From Craterostigma plantagineum (taxonomy: Eukaryota > Streptophyta > Magnoliopsida > Lamiales > Linderniaceae): a stretch of DNA of 64,000 nucleotides. The DNA lies in the NCBI GenBank assembly GCA_027422505.1, contig JAPQWV010000327.1, forward strand, positions 310,001-374,000, read 5' to 3'. Each line of letters begins with the position of its first letter. The first letter of the stretch is position 1. The position numbers and the translations under genes are program-made. Under the pieces are notes generated by a model. It was not told the origin of the DNA. It searched no databases and saw nothing but the letters and a program-made list of their open reading frames with translations. This document shows positions 47,776 to 59,064 of this stretch, piece after piece.

Positions 47776-48193
47776 AGTTTTCTTGCAGATTATTTTTTTG
47801 TTACTACTGCTCAAGTTAAATTTTCGTCCTATCCTTCAATTTACTTACAAAACACTATTCAGAATGACTGTTTTGTTAGCTTCAGTTCAGAGACTGAATC
47901 TGTTTCATCAGACCTTCATCCTATGCTAATCAGTGTCTCCCTTTTTTTTTCATCTTATCCTAAAGAGCTAAAAAGGACAAGATTTGTCATCATTTCTCGT
48001 AGTTTTTTCATACTAAACAAAACGAAGCAAACAACAATAACTTGAACAACGTTGATAAGTGAAGCCCTGTGTTGACCTCAGAGTTGAGACATTTGTCGAA
48101 ATTCAGTTAGCGGTTCCCACCAAATATCTCAAAACTAAAAAAAAAAAGAAAGAAACGGTTGAAAGTTTCCTCCACTCCACACTGTTCGAGAAA
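47776..48193. other. intergenic, RPS14 3' flank and ABCB29 5' flank
   Basis: T-rich with no gene. The ABCB29 frame is open upstream to 48059, but the family start is at 48194. Confidence 0.5.
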
Positions 48194-51100
48194 ATGTCCC
48201 AGCTATTGCGATCACCAAATAATCATCATATCTCACTACTCTGCCATCGCCCACAACATAGAACCGCCGTAGCTAGAAAGAATCGGCCGTCGACGGTCGC
48301 TTTCAAGTGCTGCTCCCAAAGATCGCAGCCTATCAAACCCTCTCCGCTCTTATCCGTCAAGCCCTACCTCCAATGGCGTCCGATCGTCTCTGGCTGGTTC
48401 TGCAGCGCGATATCCGTCTATTCCCTCTCCAAAATCGTGCCCTTGACAGGAAAATTGTCTTCCGAAATCGCGATTTTCGACGTGGCAGCTTTGAAGGGAG
48501 AGGGTTTGGTTTTCGGGGTTTTGTTATTGGTGAGAACGTTGGCGAGTTATCTGCAGGAGGTGTTTCTGTGGGAGGCAGCGTTGAAGTGTGTTTTCGAGGT
48601 TAGGGTTCATGTGTTTGGTAAGGTTTTGGAGAGGGATTTGGGTTTTTTGAGGGCGAGAAGGGGATTTTGCCTGGGGACGTGGCGTACAGGATTGCAGCTG
48701 AGGCAGAGGATGTAGCTGATACTTTGTACTCTCTCTTAAATGTGAGTGGTCGATGATGATCGATATTTTCAGCTGCTTATCTGTTCTTGAGTTTGAATAT
48801 AGCTCGGTGATGTTTTATGTGAGGTTGTTTCGACTAGTCTGTTCATTCTATTCTTATCCCACACTCTGCAGACTGTTGTGCCCAATACTCTGCAGTTATC
48901 GGCTATGGCTTTGCAGATGATAATCATTAGCCCAACCCTAACGTTAATATCAGCAGTGGTAAGAATTGACTGCCTCCCTTTTCATTTCTGGGACATTATT
49001 GCTGAGGTTTGCTTTGCTGGGATTGAGAATCAATATTTCGGTACTTGTTCCAGCTGATTCCATCAATGGCTCTTCTAATTGGCTGGCTTGGAGAAAAGCT
49101 TCGGAAAATATCAAACAGGGCGAATCTGAGTACAGCTGCCCTGTCCGCATACCTAAATGAGGTTATTTCTGGAAACTCTTAAAACAACTGGTCCTAAAGA
49201 GATCTGAGACATACTGGCATTTCAGTGAAGCACTTCTAGACATATTTGCCAACACGCCTTAGTTAACAGCGATCTTGACACAAGAGATTTAATTTTACTT
49301 ACTTTTATGTCCGTTTAGCAGGCAAAATTTTCACTTATAATTTTCTTTAATTTGTTTTAGGTGCTTCCTTGTATTCTCTTTGTCAAGGCAAACAATGCAG
49401 AATCACATGAAAGTACTAGGTTCCAGTCAAAGGCTTTTGCTGACCTATCTTCAGTTCTGAATAAGAAGCATTTGAAGATTTTAATCCCTCGGATAGTACA
49501 AATAATGTTTTTTGCGGTGTTATCAACTTTCTGTGCATGTTCTCTTTTTGTGTCAAGGAGCTCCTTCGAATCGTCATCCATGATTTCTTTCATAACATCC
49601 CTCATTCTGTTGATTGATCCTATCCAGGTAACTATCCAATATGTCATTTCCAATCTACTTTCTTGATTATTTTCTGCCACTTACGAAATGAGGAGTGGAG
49701 AAAAAAAGATTTTTTTAGTTCTCCTTGGAATTGCAAGATATTCTTTTGTGAGTTATCTGCTTTTGGGTGCAATCTTTAATTTTTTTTCTTTGCAGCCGTC
49801 TTAAAGTAACAGTGTTAAACTAAAGATATACGCAGGGTATCGGAAAAGCATACAACGAACTAAAGCAAGGAGAGCCAGCAATTGAGCGGTTGTTCGATTT
49901 GACCAACTTCAATTCTCACGTAGTGATCTAATGAATCTGTTCATGAGCGTTGTCTAACAACCAATTTGTTGAAAAACAAATAGCATCTAATTTCTGCAAA
50001 TGCCTCGGACAGGTAATTGAGAAGCTAGATGCCATTGATTTACCTTCCGTCGCTGGAGAAATGAATCTTTATGACCTCTGTTTCGCTTATGGAGATGGCG
50101 TGGCTCCTGTATTTGACGGGCTTAATCTTCACATCAAGGCCGGAGAAACAGTTGCTATTGTTGGGCCATCAGGCGGAGGCAAGACAACACTTGCGAAACT
50201 TGTCCTTCGCCTTTATGAACCTCTTTCCGGTGAGAAGCTGTGTTCAATGAGATTCCATATGCTCACTGATGCATTTATCAATTACCCTTTAAAACGTGAG
50301 ACTGGAAGTTGAGCTACATTTGCAGGTTCTATACTAATTGACGGCTTTAACATCAAGGAAATTCGGTTGGAGAGCTTGAGACGACATGTTAGCCTAGTTT
50401 CCCAGGATACAGTTGCGTGATCTGCACCATATATACTTAAATGGTTTGATGTAAGAGAGCATTTACGTGGGACTAATCTCCTCTAGAGGCAGCCTATCTT
50501 TTCTACGAGGATTGACTCTTCTCATTTCAAATTAACTCTCTCCATTTAAAGTCGTCTTTATTATTCACTAGCAACAGAGATTGCCCACTCAAATCAAGTT
50601 ATTACTAGATCTGTATGTGATAGATATGTGGCTTGCTTTGATCATTTGGTCAGGTGCTTTTCTCTGGGAGTATTGCCGAGAATATTGGTTACAGAGATCT
50701 AATAAGTGGAATCGACATGGACAAGGTAAAACTTGCTGCTCGAACAGCAAACGCAGATGAGTTCATCGAAAGCCTTCCCGACCAATACCAAACCAATGTC
50801 GGACCGCGTGGCTCGAATTTCAGTGGGGGTCAAAGACAAAGGTATTCGACTCTTTTCGAACATTTTTCGCCTTAGTCGCTCTCAACGTTTAGTTCTTTGT
50901 ATTTTCAAGGACTCTTAAATTCGACACATGTCTCGTCAGGCTTGCTATTGCGAGGGCACTTTATCAGAATCCATCCATTCTCATTTTAGACGAAGCAACT
51001 TCTGCTTTGGACAGCAGATCGGAACTGTTGGTCAGACAAGCTCTGCAGAGCCTTATGCAAGATCGTACTGTACGAACTAAGAAGTTCATAATTTTTCCAT

Positions 51101-51300
51101 AAATCAGGGTGGTTGTAAAACTCAAGTCCACTGACTGAATCACAAATCAGGTTTTGGTCATTGCTCATCGACTGGAAACTGTTCTAATGGCAAATCGAAT
51201 CTTCCTTCTGAGCAATGGAAAGTTGGAGCAGCTGAGTCATTCTGAGCTTTTGGATGGCAAACATGGACATGGTTCACTTGGTAATGCCCTGGTAATCTAA
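48194..51300 (+). CDS. ABCB29: ABC transporter B family member 29-like, chloroplastic, frameshift in exon 1
   Basis: Half-size ABC exporter (one membrane domain plus one ATPase domain) predicted for the plastid. Exons: 48194..48741, 48872..48958, 49054..49161, 49361..49627, 49836..49919, 50013..50229, 50326..50411, 50654..50841, 50940..51069 and 51151..51300, about 621 aa. The transit peptide is Ser/Arg/His-rich. Membrane part: [76 protein letters not shown]. The ATPase has Walker [11 protein letters not shown]-loop VSQDT, signature [14 protein letters not shown], Walker [13 protein letters not shown] and H-loop VIAHRLETV. In exon 1 the frame breaks at the T6 run 48643..48648: LERDLGF continues as [18 protein letters not shown] only if one T is added. 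All other junctions are normal. Confidence 0.9.
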
Positions 51301-51429
51301 AAGATATTCTAGCCTTTATTTATCAGACAAGCTGTGATGAATATAGACTGAGTTTTCAATAATATGTTGTCCCAATATTCTCCTCATAGACTCAGAAGAG
51401 AAAAGTTCAAACCCTTCACTAACCTGTAG

Positions 51430-52575
51430 CTAAACACCACATAATGGGCAGTGAATCAAACCATTCTCATTGCACTCATCACACTTCACTTTCTTTCTCC
51501 TATCTCCACTCAAAACCCTACAGCTTCCATTACACTCCACGCACACCAAGAATCTCATCCCTCCACACATTTTACAAGAACCACAGCTGCTTTTCGCCTT
51601 TGAGATACCATCGAACAAAATTCCTAATTTGCCCTCCTCGTCCAGCCTCAGCACCTCCTCGGCCCCGCCGATCAACCTACCCTTGACGAACACTAACGGT
51701 ACTTTCACTTCTTTGGTTCCCATCAGTTCTCTGAGCTCTTCCCTGTAGCCCGAGTGCATAGATACGTCGCGTTCTATCATTCTTACATTATGGGATTCGA
51801 TTACTTTCCTTACTAGGTTGCAATCTTCAAAGGTTTTTCTGATGCCCCTCAGCGTAGTGGTGTATAATACTACTGAACTGTCACCTCCCGGCGGGCATTT
51901 CTTCTCACGGGACATAAGGATTGCATTGGATACATAGAAAGTTTTGTCCGTTTTCTTGATCTCTTCTTCATTATGTTCGTCGTAGACATCTTTCTTAAGT
52001 TTAGAATCGAAGAGTGTGGCTAAACTCCTTTTCCCTCTGGACAAGAAAATCCCAGAATCTACTACCCTCAAGCTATCGCATCTCTGTCCCTTGACTGAAG
52101 CCCACAACCTGGGAGATGGTTTCTTCGCACTCTGACTAAGCTTGTTGTTATTGCATTCTTTCAGCACTGCTTTGGGGCTACATCTATTTTCCTTTCCCCA
52201 GACTTTTTTCACCTTTCCGTCAAGAGCAGCAGAAGGCCTTGACTTTGGAACCTCTTCCGACTGATGATGGGTGGCTTCGACTTCATCTTCGAGGCCCTCC
52301 ATGAGCTCCCATGAATTTATGATCTCAGATGGTCCTTCCTCACGGCAAGAAGAAGAAGATGATGACTTCCTCGAATCTACGACAACGACTTCCCTTTCTT
52401 CTTCTGAGTCGTCGTTAGCTGTCTGAGTTTGATCGTGATGGTCAAGTTTGAGAACACCGTAAGTGGTTGAAGTGAGGGAGACAACATGGCTGGCGTAGAT
52501 ATCTTTTCTTCTGTATATATTTCCTCGCCGCCTTGTTTCTTCCCTGGCGAAGAGCTTAGACGATACACAGCCCAT
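51430..52575 (-). CDS. glutaredoxin-like protein with C-terminal CxxC zinc-finger-like repeats
   Basis: Single-exon 381-aa protein. The start MGCVSSKLF is a good N-myristoylation and palmitoylation signal, so it is probably membrane-attached. The middle is charged and Ser-rich. The glutaredoxin fold begins VVLYTTTLRGIRKTFEDCNL, then NVRMIERDVSMHSGYREELR, KVPLVFVKGRLIGGAEEVLR. The usual CxxC/CxxS active site is absent; only the FEDC cysteine remains, as in this plant subfamily. The tail has four CxxC pairs (CGSCKMCGG, CVECNGSCR, CDECNENG, CPLCG), like a DnaJ-type zinc finger. It belongs to the uncharacterised plant group of At5g03870/At3g11773 type (from memory). Upstream in-frame sequence to 52689 is not part of the family. 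Confidence 0.92.
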   Translation of the reverse strand: MGCVSSKLFAREETRRRGNIYRRKDIYASHVVSLTSTTYGVLKLDHHDQTQTANDDSEEEREVVVVDSRKSSSSSSCREEGPSEIINSWELMEGLEDEVEATHHQSEEVPKSRPSAALDGKVKKVWGKENRCSPKAVLKECNNNKLSQSAKKPSPRLWASVKGQRCDSLRVVDSGIFLSRGKRSLATLFDSKLKKDVYDEHNEEEIKKTDKTFYVSNAILMSREKKCPPGGDSSVVLYTTTLRGIRKTFEDCNLVRKVIESHNVRMIERDVSMHSGYREELRELMGTKEVKVPLVFVKGRLIGGAEEVLRLDEEGKLGILFDGISKAKSSCGSCKMCGGMRFLVCVECNGSCRVLSGDRRKKVKCDECNENGLIHCPLCGV

Positions 52576-53001
52576 TTGGGGGGTAATTTTCAGGTAGTTC
52601 TTGAAATGAACACTGCTTATAAAGACGTGATGGTTATTGATGAGAAGAACAGCGGTGAGATAGTTTGAAATGGAGGAGTTTTCAGTCAAAGTCCACTCTT
52701 TGTCTCTTAGTGCTTTGTAAGGAATGCTTGTAACGTCGCTTTTTGAAGAGATATCGTGACTGTAAAAAGCATGTCAAGACAAGGGATAAGAGTTCCGATA
52801 GATGGTCCATGGAGTGTGTGCTTCAATGATGAGTCAAACTATATGATTTGAATTTGAATAATTTTTTAAGCTCGTATAGTAATAATATACATAGGTTGGA
52901 TAATTTCTCTGTTATTCATTTGTCACAAGGTGTTGGGTGAAGTGCATTCAAGGATATACTATACTATTAATTACTGTAGTTGTTTAGTTGCTTAGGTTTT
53001 G
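52576..53001. other. 5' flank of the glutaredoxin-like gene
   Basis: AT-rich with no second gene. Confidence 0.5.
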
Positions 53002-53008
53002 TTGATTG

Positions 53009-53015
<7 letters not shown>

Positions 53016-53048
<33 letters not shown>

Positions 53049-53288
53049 CGGTCCCGAGGTATCCCCACACTGCCCGGCTATGGGCTAATCGCCACACACT
53101 CCAGAGGCGGGACTAATCCCCGGGGTCAGATGAATACATCCCAAACCCACCCAACAACGATAGTCATGGGCCTAAGCCCATGGGGATTTTCCAAAGTCAT
53201 GTGGGAGGTGGGGTTCGAACCCCTGACCTCCTAATCACATGAACTTTGGATGCCTCGGCTTGGCCACTAGAGCCAAGCCTCATTGGCA
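53016..53288 (-). mobile_element. tRNA-derived SINE
   Basis: Read on the minus strand it has an A box-like TAGTGGCCAAGCC (about 53258-53270), a perfect B box GGTTCGAACCCC (about 53210-53223) and an unrelated body. It ends in a long poly-A, seen as the T run at 53014-53048. It is flanked by TTGATTGATTAATT (53002..53015) and TTGACTGACTAATT (53289..53302), a 14-base target duplication with two changes. It is therefore a complete but not recent SINE. Confidence 0.85.
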
Positions 53289-53424
53289 TTGACTGACTAA
53301 TTAAACAACCGCAGAAATCATACAACTGTTGTAGCTTCTAGATTTTGAATCTCATAGCTCCGGCAGAGATAAGGCAAACGAATAATTTAATTTCTAAATG
53401 CAGCCATTAGATTAATGATTAACT

Positions 53425-53965
53425 AAGGGGGTGTTTGTTTCTTGTAATCCAACATCAATGTAATATAACATTATCGTATTTGTCTTGGGTGATATTTAAT
53501 TTTGTACATCAATGTGATATGCGTTTGTCTAATCACGATAATGTGACGGTGATATTGCGTAAATGATCTATTTAACCCTACAAATATTATATAGATTATG
53601 TAGATTATGTCTATATATATGTAGTGAGATGATATTTACGTAATAATGATAACTATTTTAATATTGAGTTTATTTTTTGTAAGAATTAATAATAAGTTTT
53701 TTGTAAAGTTATTCAATATAATTATTTATTAAGAAATATATTATTTTAGATAAAATATATTTTTTTCTTAATTTATTTGTTTTTAAATTTTATTATTATT
53801 TTTTTAATTAATGCGGGCTAAGTCCGCCAGGCCCGCAGCCTGTCAGTGGGCGGGACAGGCCAGGTTTTCTTTGGCCCGCCAAATGGTGGGCAAGCCCGTC
53901 CCGCCATTGGCCGGGCTTTGGCGGGCTACGGGCCGGCCGGCCCCGCTGGATCGTTTTGGCATGTC
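53425..53965. mobile_element. probable DNA-transposon remnant with GC-rich subterminal repeats
   Basis: Begins near GGGGGTGTTTGTTTC (53426), a form common at plant transposon ends. AT-rich DNA follows, then a GC-rich block at 53812-53945 full of GGCGGGC / GCCCGCC words on both strands, as in hAT subterminal repeats. I found no clean terminal inverted repeat or target duplication, so limits and class are uncertain. Confidence 0.4.
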
Positions 53966-53969
53966 TAGT

Positions 53970-54227
53970 AATAGACGGCGAGCGTAAGACTTTTCCCTGC
54001 TACAAAGAGGTTCTCGTCAGGAAAGTCAACGAGTTAGGTCAATGACCCGGTTTCCCTAAGGTCTCTTGTATGGACCGAGTCAGAGTCGAAAAGAGGATTC
54101 CTCACTTCTTTCTCTCATTCAAAACCGTGCATGAGACTTTCATCTCACACGGCTCCTAAGTGATAAAAGAAAGAAGATGAATTCTTCTTTCTTTTTTGAT
54201 TACCTTCTCGCGTTAGGTCGAAAAGGT
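53970..54227. other. probable mitochondrial DNA insertion (NUMT), group II intron type
   Basis: The stretch AAAACCGTGCATGAGACTTT, then CATCTCACACGGCTCCTAAG, is wording I recognise from plant mitochondrial group II introns. The flanking GGTTTCCCTAAGGTCTCTTG fits the same source. Base composition differs from the AT-rich surroundings. The exact mitochondrial intron was not identified. Confidence 0.55.
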
Positions 54228-54965
54228 GTCGGAGGAGGTCAAACTCCGTCAAGAGGAGCGGCGGCGGCGGCGGCAGTGAGAAGCCGGACAAGGTTGAGAA
54301 ACTGGGTTTTATTCAAGGGTTTTGAATATTTTCCGGTCTAAGAATAAGGATTCGTCGCCGCCTGGGATCAGTAGGAAAGTCGTCGGAGGCACGGCGGGGG
54401 CTGAGCCGATGGTGGTAAGGAGGAGCATGACAGGCGGTTCTCTTCGTGAACCGGAACCTCCCCGTTTGCGTGGGAGATGGAAACGTCTTCAGGGCAGCGG
54501 TCGCCGGCCTTGTCCAGCGAGGACGTTGAATAACCAAAAGGGTTTTGGAGACAAGTTGGTTGATCACAAAGTTATTATTTCTTTTTGGCTTCTAGTTGAA
54601 TTTCAATGTGGTTCATCTTATCACGGTGATTAGTTTTTGTTTTTTTTTCTTGGATTTGATCCATCTTTCTTTGGCATTATTATACATAGATATATAAGAG
54701 TTTTTTTTTTTTTTACCTTTTTGGGCACAAGTTTTGACTCTTTTTTGGTGATAATATTTACGTAATATATATGGGGCGGGCTGTGTAAAATAATATCGGA
54801 CTTTGGAGAGTTATTGTATATGGATTCGGCCCGATAACGAATTGTTTGATTGTTATTGATGCGCATTTCAATTAAGAAAAAACATGAACATTGTAATGTT
54901 ACAATTACAATTTCAGCTGAACGAACCCCAAAAAGAAAAACAATTAAACGGATGAATTCAAATGT
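54228..54965. other. non-genic; a GC-rich coding-like fragment then AT-rich DNA
   Basis: 54240-54540 has a (CGG)n run and short coding-like frames (KPDKVEKLGFIQGF, then SKNKDSSPPGISRKVVGG after a frame change) with stops and no recognised family. It may be a decayed gene or retrocopy. 54600-54965 is AT-rich with T runs. Confidence 0.35.
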
Positions 54966-55831
54966 GGCTTTTTTAATTAAATAAATAAAATTTAATCCAT
55001 CATTAATAAAATAAATCTAGAATAAAAAGTATTAATAAAATAATTATTTTCGTAACCTGTCAATACGAGTTAGTAACTCATAATAACAGATTACGAGTTA
55101 CTGTGACAGGTTGGCACGGGTGCATGATGTGGCTTTAAGTTATTCGGATGGTATTATTACGAGTTAGTACACCTAATAATAGAATACGAGTTAGATATGG
55201 TTCTCGTTAGTAACTCCTGACGAACGGCGACGAAGAAACCTAAGCGTTCTCGTTGGCAACACGCGATACCAATGTTGACATGGTTCTTGCTGGAGAGGGG
55301 TGTTCCGTTGCTGGACGGTCAAACCCTTCATCATCCACGAAGAAACCTAACCAGTTCGAGATTAAAAGTGGAACGCCGTCACTTTATGGGCATGAGGTGC
55401 GCCATTGGAACCCCTAAATCTGTCTCAAATTTTCGGTTTTTGATGAGTTATCGTTTGCAAGATTTTGTATTGGGCTGTAATTGACAAGGTTGAACTGTAA
55501 AACCCTAAATATTGTTTCCTCGAAGTGTTTTTTGTTTTGGTTGTTTTTCCAGATTGCGAAGCAATGTTTCAAATACGAGATAACGGGGATGAAAAGTTTT
55601 GGAACGTCAGTAGAATTGTTTATCTTTTGTTGGGTTTGTGTTAGGTATTAAGTGTTACGCATCAAGTTGGGTGCAACTAGTATTTATGTTGTACGAGTTA
55701 CTTGTCCGCCGCATGGATTAGTAACTCGTAATCTGTTATTATTACGAAAATACATATCTTATTAATACTTTTCATTTTAGGTTTGTTTTATTAATGATGG
55801 ATTAAATTTTATTTATTTAATTGACAAAGCC
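54966..55831. mobile_element. non-autonomous Mutator-like element (MULE) with long TIRs
   Basis: 866 bases with long terminal inverted repeats. The left end is GGCTTTTTTAATTAAATAAA and continues for about 130 bases. The right end read in reverse is GGCTTTGTCAATTAAATAAA. They share TTTAATCCATCATTAATAAA and AACAGATTACGAGTTACT. Both sides are flanked by ATTCAAATGT (54956..54965 and 55832..55841), a perfect 10-base target duplication, within the MULE range. No transposase is present. The inner 55199-55500 is GC-richer and could be captured genomic sequence (Pack-MULE). Confidence 0.85.
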
Positions 55832-56027
55832 ATTCAAATGTAGTACGTTTTCCTATAATTTAACCAACCATTTTATATATGCCCACTCTACTATCTTTGT
55901 ACTTTACAGTCAATAAAGAAATATATCAAACATGAAGTGCATAGAAGAGAATGAATTACAAAAAAATCAGATTATCCGCTGCACGCGCAACAAAATAATA
56001 ATAAAATAAGGGTTTAATATCAGCTTA

Positions 56028-56590
56028 GGCCTTCCTCAATGCAAGGTTTTTTGATGAGGTGGACAAAGGAAAAAACCTATGACTATAGGTTTTTATCATT
56101 GGGAAGGGTGATAGGTTTTTTGTTGGGTTTAGTAGAATAAACCTAGGTTTTTTGCTTTATGTGTAAGTTTTTTTTTTAATTACTTTATTTCATTTTTATC
56201 CACATCTATTAATATTTATATATTAATATATATTTATTTTTACTAATAAATTTTAATGTGTTAAAATTTTTTATTTAATTTGTATTTAAAAGTAAAATTA
56301 TATTATGTAATGAAAAAATATAAAATATATTTATTAATTTTTTCTTAAATTTAACAAATTAAATAATATGACATACAATTATTTATAAATTATTTTATAA
56401 AATTGGATAAATATAATTGATAAATTAAATAAAATTAAATGAAATTGAGGTGGGTCCCCAAAAACCTCCTTTTTTAGGTTTATGGTTGGGGAGGAGTTTT
56501 ATTTTGGAGGTATAGGTTTTTTACTTTTGAGGTGGCGCTGATGTGGCACGCAAAAAACCTGCTTTTTGAGTATATGCATTGAGGAAGGCC
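56028..56590. mobile_element. PIF/Harbinger (Tourist-like) MITE
   Basis: 563 bases with 15-base perfect terminal inverted repeats (GGCCTTCCTCAATGC / GCATTGAGGAAGGCC) and the 3-base target duplication TTA (56025..56027 and 56591..56593) expected for PIF/Harbinger. The interior has AGGTTTTTT-type words near both ends and a very AT-rich middle. No coding capacity. Confidence 0.88.
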
Positions 56591-56593
56591 TTA

Positions 56594-58189
56594 GCGAAAT
56601 CTTTCAAATTCGTCGCAAAAGTTTCTCTTCGGCGGTGCCGTCCAACGAATTGGTGCCAAGTGTCATGCCACGTCAGCAGACCGTTTTCCCCGAGGTCTTC
56701 GTCGCTGTCTAGAAGCCATAAAGCGAGTGAGCCTTTTTATGGCGAATCGTGAAATATTGAAGTCGTGAATATATATTTCATTTCTTCTTGTATGTGGGGG
56801 TGGCAAAGTATAGATGGTGACAAGAGCTCACCAAACATGCAATTACTTTATCTAGCTTTTGTGACAAAATTATCTTACTTCTTAGATCTTGTTGATTATA
56901 TTTTTTTTTAACTAGGCTTTTTTATGATATGTTGCAAGCTTTATCATGGCGAATCAAGGCAAGCATTTCCATATAACATTTAAATAGCATAATATGCACG
57001 ATGAAGCCTCTATTGAGACGCACATTAGTTACGATGATTAATTTCCCTTTATACAAAAACCCATACATGAAAATATTAAAAAGAGCACTACCATTCATCT
57101 GCTACTGCGTAGCACACCATCAACTTTCATATTATATTAATTATTACCAACCTATATAAATAATGAAATAAACGTGTGATATACTTGCGTAGTGAAGCAT
57201 ACGGTTTATAGACGAACCAGGTTTGAATTTTGATAGGCTCAAAGATAAGTATAATCATGCAATAAATTTATATTCGTTCATCCCATACTGAATTTCTTGT
57301 AAGAATATAAGCACTTTATATTTGTTGCCTCCACTAGAAATGATAAAATCACAAAAGGAAAGAGGCTTATCTCAACATTGCGTGTGACTCACATCACTTA
57401 CCACTTATAACACAACTTCATTTTTGCAACCATTCCCCATCCAATATTAAAGTCATAATAGGATCGACATGCACTTACATATCCAAGTGGGGACCCACTT
57501 CACTTGCATTGCATACATATAATCTTGTTAAACTTATATTGCACACGCATGAGTCAAAAAGAGAATCTTTTTGCTTGGCAGCCCTAGCTATTTTATCTGT
57601 TAGTTTCCAACCCATGATTTGGAAAATCATTTAAGATCCCCACTCTAAGGGGCTTACTATTTATATGCAATAAAAAAAGAAGCATAAGTTGGTTCTATGT
57701 ATAACGAATTTGGAAATATATTGAGCTCTCCATTGTAATACGAAAGTATTCTAAATATTTATTTTAATTATTTTCTGAAGAATCCATAATTCCATGGCCA
57801 TCTGCTAGGAATAGTTTCAACGTAAGAAGCATCATTATGTCCAACCGACCTAATCATAGGACGATCCTGATATGATAATAAAATTAGTTACCTGGGTGGA
57901 ATATTTAGAATTCATTGCATGCTTTATATATAGTCAACGTGACAGAATAGTGAAGAGTAGTCTACCACAAAACCAACTTAAATTGGTACAGTAGTCGTCC
58001 ACTATATAGGAGAATTTAATTGAGCTACTTACCATTAAAATTATAGGGGCATTCTCGTAACTCCAGACGCTAGAAGGGCATTGCCATGCTTTCTCTTACT
58101 ATAAATATAAAGAGCATACACTCCAATGGAACTCCCCAATTAAACAAGAAACTGCCTAGAAAAAAAAAAGCAAGTATTTATTGCATAAG
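56594..58189. other. intergenic; promoter of the PADRE gene
   Basis: AT-rich. A TATA box (CTATAAATAT at about 58099-58108) lies about 85 bases upstream of the ATG at 58190. No gene. Confidence 0.55.
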
Positions 58190-58720
58190 ATGGGAAACTG
58201 CTTAGTTGTTGTTCAAGATCAAAAGACCATTAGAGTGATGAAAACAGATGGAAAAATCCTAGAATACACAGCTCCATTGAAAGTACATCAAGTTCTTTCA
58301 CAATTCTGTAACCATGCGATCTCAGACGATTTACCAGTCGTAAGGCATCTCCAGCAAGAGGAAGATATGCTCGGTGGTCGCTTGTACTATCTTCTTCCGT
58401 TACCGAAAGAAACTGCTGCAAAAAAACAAGCTGTTACGAATAAGAAGAAGAAGAAGACAGTTCGTTTTGCAGACGAGTTAGTTCTTGATGATGATCAAGA
58501 GAAGAAGAAGCAAAGAGCTGAAAGCAGAGACAGCAGTGTTGTGAGGATTAAGCTTGTGATAAGCAAGCAAGAGCTGCAGGCAATGTTAGAGAAAGACACT
58601 GTTTCGATCGAAGATATCGAGTGTCATGTGATGAGAAGAGACGCATGCAGTTTAGAGGGATATAAATGTCGCAACGAAAGATCCTTTCCAACTTTGGAAA
58701 GTGTACCTGAAGTGAATTAG
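58190..58720 (+). CDS. PADRE (DUF4228) domain protein
   Basis: Single exon, 176 aa from MGNCLVVVQDQKTIRVMKTD. The MGNC start is an N-myristoylation signal and fits the family better than the in-frame ATG at 58181. The PADRE domain has IRVMKTDGKILEYTAPLKVH, QVLSQFCNHAISDDLPVVRH and GGRLYYLLPLP. A basic KKKKKTVRFADELVLDD and a second conserved part VRIKLVISKQELQAML follow. The end is Cys/Glu-rich. PADRE proteins respond strongly to pathogens and stress in plants; their chemistry is unknown. Confidence 0.93.
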   Translation: MGNCLVVVQDQKTIRVMKTDGKILEYTAPLKVHQVLSQFCNHAISDDLPVVRHLQQEEDMLGGRLYYLLPLPKETAAKKQAVTNKKKKKTVRFADELVLDDDQEKKKQRAESRDSSVVRIKLVISKQELQAMLEKDTVSIEDIECHVMRRDACSLEGYKCRNERSFPTLESVPEVN

Positions 58721-59064
58721 AAGATATTACTGGGCTAGGATCTTTTTTCTTTCTTTTCCTTCTATGTTTCTTGTATTGCTTTACTGGTTTTTGAGGTAAG
58801 AAGAAGACATAGGAGAAAAAGAAAGAGATGACTAGTTTAGAGGATTAAATACTTTACTCTGTAGTTGATGAATACTTGCTTGCTGCTTCTAAGTTGTAAC
58901 AAAGACATTTGAATTGGGTCTAAGAATACTTAATTGTGTAATTAAAGAAACAAATATCATGGCTATCTTCGATCATAACGGACTTCTAAATAAGAGCAGA
59001 TAGATTCCAAGAAACACATAGTTATGCTAAAGCAGTAAGATTTTTTTACTTGGAATATATAGTC
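58721..59064. other. shared 3' region of convergent PADRE and HISN3 genes
   Basis: 344 bases with 3' UTR sequence for both genes. No gene. Confidence 0.5.

Noticed and set aside
53205..53275. tRNA gene suggested by the A and B boxes
   Set aside because: No cloverleaf or acceptor stem forms; the poly-A tail and target duplications show it is a SINE.
54322..54633. 103-aa frame near the NUMT as a real gene
   Set aside because: No family features, neighbouring coding-like words are in other frames, and it sits among transposon debris.
55272..55484. 70-aa frame inside the MULE as a transposase
   Set aside because: Far too short, with no transposase motif.
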